Assembly: GCA_002340515.1 (NCBI GenBank)
Contig: DDMF01000036.1
Coordinates: 5,844 to 15,741, forward strand
Length of the DNA stretch: 9,898 bases
Direction of reading: 5' to 3'
Source: Rhodobacteraceae bacterium UBA2553
GTDB taxonomy: Bacteria > Pseudomonadota > Alphaproteobacteria > Rhodobacterales > Rhodobacteraceae
Part shown: piece by piece, positions 5,510-9,898 of the stretch
Position numbering within the stretch: position 1 is the stretch's first letter
How the letters are laid out: each line of letters begins with the position of its first letter
Position numbers and translations under genes: made by a program
The notes under the pieces: model-generated
Seen by the model: the letters and a program-made list of their open reading frames with translations, nothing else
Told to the model about the DNA's origin: nothing
Database searches by the model: none

Positions 5510-7195
5510 TCAGATATCATCTGGGAAATGCTTCATCGTCAGCAAGATCGGGTTCGGCGCCGCCTGCCCCAATCCACAAATCGACGTGTCCTGCATCGCC
5601 GTACACAGCTCCCCCAAAAGCCCCTGATCCCAGCTGTCCGCCTGCATCAGTTTCACGGCTTTTTCACAGCCCACACGGCACGGCGTACATTGACCACAGC
5701 TTTCATCCTCAAAGAATTTCAGCATGTTGATCGCGGCGTCTTTCACGCTGTCTTTATCCGACAAAACCACTACGGCGGCCGAGCCAATAAAGGTGCCATG
5801 CGGTTGCAACATGTCAAAGTCCAGCGGGATGTCGGACATGCTGGCCGGGAGGAGGCCCGAGGACGGGCCACCCGGTTGATAGGCCTTAAATTCATGGCCA
5901 TTTGCCATGCCGCCACAGGCATCAATCACGTCCAGAATGGTCGAGCCCGCAGGCAGCAAATGCACACCGGGGTTGGCCACACGACCAGAGACCGAGAAGG
6001 AGCGCAGACCCTTGCGGCCGTTCTTCTCAACCGCAGTCAGCACCTCTGGACCGTCCCGCAGAATCCGCGTGACCCAGAGCAGGGTTTCGACATTGTGCAC
6101 CAGCGTGGGTCGGTTGAAAATCCCCACCTGCGCCACAAAAGGTGGACGGTGGCGGGGCATACCGCGCTTGCCTTCAATCGACTCAATCATCGCGCTTTCT
6201 TCGCCGCAAATATACGCCCCCGCGCCCCGGCGCAGTTCGATATATCCGGGCTCCACAATGCCTGCATCTTCCAGCGCCGCGATCTCATCCGCGAGGATCT
6301 TCAGAACCGCCGGATATTCGTCGCGCATATAGATGAAACAGGTCTCCGCCTCGACCGCCCAGGCGGCAATCAACATGCCTTCGAGCATCTCATGTGGGGT
6401 GCGCTCCAGATAATAGCGGTCTTTGAACGTACCCGGCTCGCCTTCGTCACCGTTTACGGCCAGATAGCGCGTGCCTTCGTTCATGCGAACAAAGCCCCAT
6501 TTTTTACCCGACGGGAAGCCCGCGCCACCAAGGCCGCGCAGCCCAGCGGTCAGCACCTCATCTTGCACTTTCTCCCAATCCCCCCCGTCGCGCAGATCGG
6601 TGAGTTTGGCATAGCCGCCCTCGGCCTGATAGGCGCTAAGTGTTTGATAATCAGGGATATGTGCGTGGGTGTCATCCGCTTTGATCGCAGCCAGAACCTT
6701 TTCCGGTGTGGCGTGATCAATGTGATTGTGGCCGATTTCCAGCACAGGTGCTGTGTCACAACGGCCCATGCAGGGTGCGCGCAGCACGCGAACCTCTGAC
6801 GCGTCCAACCCCTCCTCAAGCGCCTTTTGCAGCTGCTCGGCCCCGGCCATCTCACACGACAGCGAGTCGCAGACGCGGATGGTCAGTGCGGGCGGTGGGG
6901 TATCGTCTTCTTTGACCACATCAAAATGGGCGTAAAAGCTAGCAACCTCATAAATCTCAGCCTGCCCCAGCCCCATTTCCTGCGCCAAAGCGCGGATATG
7001 GCGTGCGGACAAGTGCCCGTAAGTGTCTTGGATCAAATGCAAAAACTCAATCAGGTGATCACGTCGACGTTCGCGCGCGCCCAACAAGGCAAGGATTTCG
7101 TCCAGCGCATCCATATCCACCTGACGCCCCTTGGGCACATGCCGACCTTTGCCACGCGCGTTTTTCCAGATGCCTTTTTTCTCATCGAGAGCCAT
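5510..7195 (-). CDS. Fused NuoE-NuoF type diaphorase subunit (NAD-linked formate dehydrogenase beta-like)
   Basis: A 561-residue flavin/iron-sulfur subunit that would pass electrons between NAD(H) and a partner. Residues about 30-175 form a NuoE/FdsG-like thioredoxin-fold domain with the [2Fe-2S] ligands C109-x4-C114 and C142-x3-C146. Residues about 195-561 form a NuoF/FdsB domain: FMN/NADH motif GLGGAGFPSGKKW (221-233), NGDEGEPGTFKDR (248-260) and AYICGEESAMIESIEG (327-342). An SLBB region lies near 400-440, and the [4Fe-4S] ligands are C500-x2-C503-x2-C506 plus C540. This fusion occurs in the beta subunit of two-subunit NAD-dependent formate dehydrogenase and in HoxF of bidirectional hydrogenase; the former seems likelier. 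No catalytic (molybdopterin or Ni-Fe) subunit gene adjoins it. The start ATG at 7195 has GGAG six bases upstream; in-frame ATG 7207 and TTG 7210 are weaker. Acts in the cytoplasm. Confidence 0.87.
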   Translation of the reverse strand: MALDEKKGIWKNARGKGRHVPKGRQVDMDALDEILALLGARERRRDHLIEFLHLIQDTYGHLSARHIRALAQEMGLGQAEIYEVASFYAHFDVVKEDDTPPPALTIRVCDSLSCEMAGAEQLQKALEEGLDASEVRVLRAPCMGRCDTAPVLEIGHNHIDHATPEKVLAAIKADDTHAHIPDYQTLSAYQAEGGYAKLTDLRDGGDWEKVQDEVLTAGLRGLGGAGFPSGKKWGFVRMNEGTRYLAVNGDEGEPGTFKDRYYLERTPHEMLEGMLIAAWAVEAETCFIYMRDEYPAVLKILADEIAALEDAGIVEPGYIELRRGAGAYICGEESAMIESIEGKRGMPRHRPPFVAQVGIFNRPTLVHNVETLLWVTRILRDGPEVLTAVEKNGRKGLRSFSVSGRVANPGVHLLPAGSTILDVIDACGGMANGHEFKAYQPGGPSSGLLPASMSDIPLDFDMLQPHGTFIGSAAVVVLSDKDSVKDAAINMLKFFEDESCGQCTPCRVGCEKAVKLMQADSWDQGLLGELCTAMQDTSICGLGQAAPNPILLTMKHFPDDI

Positions 7196-7201
7196 TGCCC
7201 A

Positions 7202-7205
7202 CTCC
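7202..7205 (-). promoter_or_regulatory. Ribosome binding site deciding the diaphorase start
   Basis: GGAG on the minus strand, six bases before the ATG at 7195. The upstream ATG at 7207 actually overlaps this site and has only a distant G run before it. The shorter start, giving MALDEKKGIW, is therefore preferred. Confidence 0.6.
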
Positions 7206-7274
7206 ATCAACCGTTCGCCCCCAGCTTAACGTCCGCGCAGCACGACGAGCGAGCCAAAAACGACATAGATGTAA

Positions 7275-7324
7275 CGGATTGCGTATCCGCGCGAATTTAC
7301 CGATAGTTTGCACGCGTGCGATAG
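7275..7324. promoter_or_regulatory. Candidate operator region between the divergent diaphorase and AlkB genes
   Basis: The 164-base divergent region holds three small symmetric elements. The inverted repeat CGGAT-TGCGT-ATCCG is at 7275-7289. The perfect palindrome GCACGCGTGC is at 7310-7319. Direct repeats of CGATAG lie at 7301-7306 and 7319-7324, 18 bases apart and each followed within one base by TTT. Such spacing is typical of sites bound by dimers on one face of the helix. I cannot name the regulator, and no convincing -35/-10 pair is visible. Confidence 0.4.
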
Positions 7325-7359
7325 GTTTCGTGGCTGAGCGGCCACCGAGGGGACATTTG

Positions 7360-8424
7360 ATGACACATCCGCTGCGATTCTTTGCGATTGCTGCCTTAAC
7401 GCCCGTGGTGCTGATTGCGCTTGGGGCTGTTTTCGGCGGGCTATTTGCAGTTTTATCTTTGCTTTACATCACCTTACTGTCTTTCTTCTTGGACGAAGGA
7501 GTCAGTAAAATCGCAGCGACTGCTGATGCAGATGCGGATTTCACCGACGCCAATCGCCTGTCGGCCACGCTGGCGGGCGCCCATTTTATTCTGTTGCCTT
7601 TGGTGGTTTTTGCCATTTCAGGCGGGACGGGCATTGGCGTTTGGGCCAGCTTGGCGCTGTTGATTGCGGCTGGGCTTTTCTTTGGCCAAGTGTCCAATTC
7701 CAACGCGCACGAGCTGATCCACCGCACTGATAAGCGACTGTTTAATATGGGAAAATGGGTCTATATCTCACTTCTATTTGGCCATCACACTTCGGCCCAC
7801 AACAAGGTACATCACCGGTTCGTGGCCTCAGAGGACGACCCCAATTCCGCCCGCGAAGGGGAAAGCTTTTATGCCTTTGCCCCGCGTGCTTGGATTGGAT
7901 CTTTTGTCGCCGGATATGAGATGGAAAAGGCGGATTCTGCACGGTCGCAAAAACGCCGCATGAACCCCTATGTGACCTATGTTGCGGGTGCTATTTTGAT
8001 GCTGGTGCTTGCCTATCTGATCGGCGGATTTGGCGCAGTTTTGGTCTATCTATTCCTCTGTGCGCATGCGCAAATACAGCTGTTACTATCTGATTATGTT
8101 CAACATTATGGGTTGATGCGAACAAAACGTGAGAACGGGAGTTATGAGCCCGTGAGCGATCACCACAGCTGGAATTCACCACATTGGTTCACTTCGCATC
8201 TGATGATGAACGCCCCGCGCCATTCTGATCATCACGCCCATCCGGCGCGACCTTACCCGGCGCTTAGATTGCCCACCGCAATGCAGGCACCGATGCTGCC
8301 CTATTCATTGCCCACCATGGCGACGCTGGCCCTGATGCCGACGCTTTGGAACCGGGTGATGGGCCGTGCGCTGGCCAATTGGAACAGCATTCGCACCCAA
8401 CCGGACTCCGCTGAAAAACTTTAA
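7360..8424 (+). CDS. alkB: AlkB-family membrane di-iron hydroxylase (alkane 1-monooxygenase-like)
   Basis: A 354-residue integral membrane protein with the histidine boxes of alkane 1-monooxygenase, which hydroxylates terminal methyl groups using O2 and electrons from rubredoxin. Box 1 is HELIH (117-121). Box 2 is HHTSAHNKVHH (142-152), followed by the ASEDDPNSARE block. The AlkB signature reads DYVQHYGL (245-252) where alkane hydroxylases usually have NYxEHYGL. Box 3 is RHSDHHAHP (287-295), then ARPYPALR. Hydrophobic segments at about 7-44, 73-110, 205-243 and 310-330 match the family. It is somewhat shorter than the classical proteins of about 400 residues. Substrate is uncertain: alkane, fatty acyl or another hydrocarbon. 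GAGGGGA six bases before the ATG supports this start; the frame is open upstream to 7003 only as antisense of the diaphorase gene. No rubredoxin or rubredoxin reductase gene adjoins it. Confidence 0.85.
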   Translation: MTHPLRFFAIAALTPVVLIALGAVFGGLFAVLSLLYITLLSFFLDEGVSKIAATADADADFTDANRLSATLAGAHFILLPLVVFAISGGTGIGVWASLALLIAAGLFFGQVSNSNAHELIHRTDKRLFNMGKWVYISLLFGHHTSAHNKVHHRFVASEDDPNSAREGESFYAFAPRAWIGSFVAGYEMEKADSARSQKRRMNPYVTYVAGAILMLVLAYLIGGFGAVLVYLFLCAHAQIQLLLSDYVQHYGLMRTKRENGSYEPVSDHHSWNSPHWFTSHLMMNAPRHSDHHAHPARPYPALRLPTAMQAPMLPYSLPTMATLALMPTLWNRVMGRALANWNSIRTQPDSAEKL

Positions 8425-8528
8425 ACTGTTTAATCTTTCAAACCGCAAAACTGAAAACTCTTTAAAGGGAACGAAACGCGAAACTTTAAAGTTTTCCGGC
8501 AACACCCGGCAAAACTTTAAAGTTTTTT
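8415..8528. repeat. Cluster of CTTTAAAG-centred palindromes between the AlkB gene and terC
   Basis: Four related AT-rich elements occur within 115 bases. They are AAAACTTTAAAC (8415-8426, overlapping TTAAAC-T-GTTTAA at 8421-8433 and the AlkB stop), CTTTAAAG (8460-8467), AAACTTTAAAGTTTT (8481-8495) and AAAACTTTAAAGTTTT (8511-8526). The last two flank CCGG-CAACAC-CCGG, so 8481-8499 and 8506-8525 also form one 19-base-pair inverted repeat with a single bulged C, followed by T residues. It could terminate the AlkB transcript, serve as an operator array for terC, or both. Confidence 0.6.
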
Positions 8529-8566
8529 GCAGCCCCCTTAGCACCTGCCGCGCGCGCCCCTGACAA

Positions 8567-8606
8567 CCCCCGCCCAGATTTCCCCCTTGCCTGCCCCCCG
8601 CCCCCC
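8567..8606 (-). other. G-quadruplex-prone tract on the template strand of the terC leader
   Basis: The plus strand is very C-rich here. Read on the minus strand it gives G-runs of 6, 6, 5, 3 and 5 bases separated by loops of 1, 7, 6 and 1 bases. This satisfies the usual four-tract quadruplex rule with a spare tract. It lies 38-77 bases before the terC start codon, within the likely leader, in the 219-base non-coding stretch that otherwise holds only the palindrome cluster. No yybP-ykoY riboswitch is recognisable there. Confidence 0.5.
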
Positions 8607-8643
8607 ATTATGGTGAGCGCAAACATGTTGAAGGGATGGATAA

Positions 8644-9483
8644 ATGGATTGGATGGCTGGACAATTGTCTGGGCTTTTGAGCTTTGAGAACGCGGGTAAC
8701 CTTTTGATGCTCTGCTTTTTGCAAGCGGTGCTGGGGTTCGACAATCTTTTGTATATTTCGATTGAAAGCCAACGTGCCCCTGTGGCGCATCAGGCGGCGG
8801 TCCGGTTCTGGGGCATTATCTTGGCCGTTGCCCTGCGCGTCGTACTTTTGTTTGCGATGATCAAACTGATCGGCGCGATGTCAGAGCCGTTTTTCACCTT
8901 CAACTATCCCGGCTTGCTTGAGGGTGGCGTAAACTTTGCCACAATCGTCTTTGTTCTGGGCGGCGTGTTCATCATTTACACGGCGGTGAAAGAGATCGGC
9001 CACATGTTGTCGGTGGACCATCTGGACACGGATGTGTCGCATAAATCCGGCAAATCGGCCGCCAAAGTGGTGGCGATGATCGTGTTGATGAACCTGATTT
9101 TCAGCTTTGATTCTGTGCTGTCTGCGCTGGCCATTACGGATGTCTTCCCGGTGCTTGCCGCCGCCATCCTGCTTTCTGGCCTTGCGATGCTTTTGTTGGC
9201 CGACGGTGTCACACGGTTTTTGGAAAAGAACCGTATGTATGAGGTGCTCGGCCTGTTTATTCTACTGATTGTCGGCGTGGTGTTGCTGGGCGAAGCGGGC
9301 CCTGCGGCGGCCCATGCGATGCATGACGACAGCCTGGTCATCAAGGTCTTTGGCTATGACATTGTGCCGATGTCAAAATCGACCTTCTATTTCTCGGTTG
9401 TGGTGCTGTTTGTGGTCGAGGCGATCCAGTCGGGGTATTCGCGCAAACTCGCGGCCGAGCGGACGGCTGCGCAAAAGCATTAA
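8644..9483 (+). CDS. TerC-family integral membrane protein
   Basis: A 279-residue polytopic membrane protein of the TerC family, whose members include tellurite-resistance TerC and the Mn2+ exporters Alx/MeeF. The family works on metal ions or assists insertion and metallation of exported proteins. Two matching acidic motifs in membrane segments mark the repeated half-structure: QAVLGFDNLLYIS (27-39, D33) and IFSFDSVLSALAITD (152-166, D156), the likely metal ligands. Hydrophobic segments are at about 18-38, 54-76, 97-117, 139-164, 168-188, 200-217 and 247-263. The first motif has Gln (Q27) where many homologues have Glu. The start ATG has AAGGG eight bases upstream. An out-of-frame ATG at 8636 overlaps this region. 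A microprotein gene and a probable XpaC-type gene follow on the same strand, pointing to a toxic-anion or metal-stress cluster rather than a lone Alx-type exporter. Confidence 0.9.
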   Translation: MDWMAGQLSGLLSFENAGNLLMLCFLQAVLGFDNLLYISIESQRAPVAHQAAVRFWGIILAVALRVVLLFAMIKLIGAMSEPFFTFNYPGLLEGGVNFATIVFVLGGVFIIYTAVKEIGHMLSVDHLDTDVSHKSGKSAAKVVAMIVLMNLIFSFDSVLSALAITDVFPVLAAAILLSGLAMLLLADGVTRFLEKNRMYEVLGLFILLIVGVVLLGEAGPAAAHAMHDDSLVIKVFGYDIVPMSKSTFYFSVVVLFVVEAIQSGYSRKLAAERTAAQKH

Positions 9484-9510
9484 GCCGCGTGGCAAATGGG
9501 CAAAACCATG

Positions 9511-9529
9511 CCTATATTAAACATATAGG
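9511..9529. promoter_or_regulatory. Perfect AT-rich inverted repeat, candidate operator
   Basis: CCTATAT (9511-9517) and ATATAGG (9523-9529) form a perfect seven-base inverted repeat around TAAAC, in the 102-base gap between terC and the microprotein gene. The AT content and lack of a T tail argue against a terminator. It resembles a dimeric repressor site. A TATATT hexamer inside it could be a -10 box, but no good -35 is visible. Confidence 0.45.
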
Positions 9530-9585
9530 GCCAAAATTACGGCCAATAACGCGGTCATGAAACGGCCAAAAAGGGGACGGAAACG

Positions 9586-9669
9586 ATGTCAGGAAGCGGA
9601 CTTCAGAAAACCGCATTTTTCGTTCTGCTTGCGTTGATCACCTATGTCTCGCTGACGGGGGGCGCGTGA
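9586..9669 (+). CDS. Small membrane protein of 27 residues, hypothetical
   Basis: ATG at 9586 opens 27 codons ending in TGA at 9667-9669. The product is one hydrophobic helix (about residues 10-24, AFFVLLALITYVSLT) after a short polar N-terminus with one Lys, the look of a single-pass membrane microprotein. AGGGGA stands about nine bases before the ATG. The TGA overlaps the ATG of the next gene in the arrangement TGATG, typical of translational coupling. It is too small for homology by eye. It may be a real subunit or a leader peptide that couples translation of the downstream gene. Evidence is the ribosome binding site, the clean membrane helix and the overlap. Confidence 0.55.
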   Translation: MSGSGLQKTAFFVLLALITYVSLTGGA

Positions 9670-9898
9670 TGGCAGAGCGTTATGGCGGGGCCTATAGCCC
9701 TGAGGGAAAAGCGGATCGGGGCGGAAATGCCGAGGCAGAGAACACCCCGCGCAAACGCTCCCCGCTAGAGGGCAAGACCCCGGCGCGCGCGGGGGCGCGT
9801 CTGAACCTTTTGTTCATCGCCCCTTTGCCGCTTATGGTCTTGGCGTTTTTCCGCGCGCCTTCGGATATGATCCTGTCGCTTGCGGGCTTTGCCACGTT
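9669..9898 (+). CDS. Probable XpaC-family (5-bromo-4-chloroindolyl phosphate hydrolysis) membrane protein, 5' part
   Basis: The first 76 codons of a gene running off the right edge. The start MAERYGGAYSPEG is followed by a polar linker of about 30 residues rich in charged residues and Pro. Then come ARAGARLNLLFIAPLPLMVLAFFR (39-62), one membrane segment, and the start of a second (about 66-76). From memory, XpaC-type proteins of Rhodobacterales begin with a similar RxGGxYSP motif, linker and paired membrane helices, and are often followed by a TelA toxic-anion-resistance gene. Here it follows terC, which agrees. The XpaC name rests on that resemblance and context, since the conserved C-terminal part is not in the window. 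Its ATG overlaps the microprotein stop codon. A GGGGG run lies seven bases upstream and may serve as ribosome binding site. Confidence 0.55.
   Translation, partial: MAERYGGAYSPEGKADRGGNAEAENTPRKRSPLEGKTPARAGARLNLLFIAPLPLMVLAFFRAPSDMILSLAGFAT

Noticed and set aside
5528..6799. A 423-codon open frame on the plus strand
   Set aside because: It is fully antisense to the fused diaphorase gene, whose Fe-S and FMN motifs are intact. The translation has no recognisable domain and is Arg/His/Gln-rich, as expected for a shadow frame caused by third-position GC bias.
7003..7359. N-terminal extension of the AlkB-family gene to an ATG at 7003
   Set aside because: The extra 119 codons are mostly antisense to the diaphorase gene. 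The family start with its first membrane segment fits the ATG at 7360, which has a good ribosome binding site.
8421..8433. CtrA binding site (TTAA-N7-TTAA)
   Set aside because: The two TTAA elements here are separated by five bases, not seven, and are better explained as part of the TTAAAC-T-GTTTAA palindrome at the AlkB stop codon.
8529..8643. yybP-ykoY manganese riboswitch before terC
   Set aside because: TerC-family genes often carry it, but the leader here is C-rich and lacks the conserved G/A-rich internal loops of that aptamer.
1..9898. CRISPR arrays, tRNA or rRNA genes, insertion sequences, prophage or defence genes
   Set aside because: I looked on both strands for regularly spaced repeats, cloverleaf-like segments, transposase motifs and terminal repeats and saw none.

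Overview
The window looks like a chromosomal segment from an alphaproteobacterium of the order Rhodobacterales (Roseobacter/Rhodobacter type). The case rests on moderately high GC with strong third-position GC, a SAM-II riboswitch upstream of metZ, the gene order ftsY - EamA transporter - yciB, a TerC gene followed by an apparent XpaC-type gene, and a hairpin-plus-'GGGATATTT...AAAGAGGAAG' intergenic element of a kind I recall from this group. No rRNA, tRNA, CRISPR array, transposase or phage gene is visible. This is ordinary, gene-dense chromosome with several interesting intergenic elements.

Left part, all on the minus strand (3755 down to 1). A probable operon runs ftsY (signal recognition particle receptor) -> EamA/DMT-type transporter -> yciB (septation-associated membrane protein). 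Separately transcribed metZ (O-succinylhomoserine sulfhydrylase) runs off the left edge. Ahead of metZ lie a candidate promoter, a SAM-II aptamer and a rho-independent terminator, a complete feedback switch in which S-adenosylmethionine should shut off methionine synthesis.

Middle part. A small atypical kinase-fold protein (3864-4613, +) diverges from ftsY and converges on a YhhN-family lysoplasmalogenase (4702-5337, -). Behind the latter, on the same strand, is a fused NuoE-NuoF type diaphorase subunit (5510-7195, -), resembling the NAD/FMN/Fe-S beta subunit of NAD-linked formate dehydrogenase. No catalytic alpha subunit is in the window. Divergent from it is an AlkB-family membrane di-iron hydroxylase (7360-8424, +). 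The 164-base region between the two carries short direct and inverted repeats.

Right part, all on the plus strand. A 219-base non-coding stretch holds a cluster of CTTTAAAG-centred palindromes and a C-rich block whose complement has G-quadruplex potential. It precedes a TerC-family membrane protein (8644-9483). After a spacer with a perfect AT-rich inverted repeat come a 27-codon membrane microprotein gene and, overlapping its stop codon, the start of a membrane protein resembling the XpaC (5-bromo-4-chloroindolyl phosphate hydrolysis) family. This suggests a TerC/XpaC(/TelA) 'toxic anion' type cluster continuing past the right edge.

I found no convincing previously undescribed multi-gene system. 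The best targets for a second look are the CTTTAAAG palindrome cluster, the G-quadruplex-prone terC leader, the coupled microprotein, the stand-alone fused diaphorase, and the tandem SAM-II/terminator switch.
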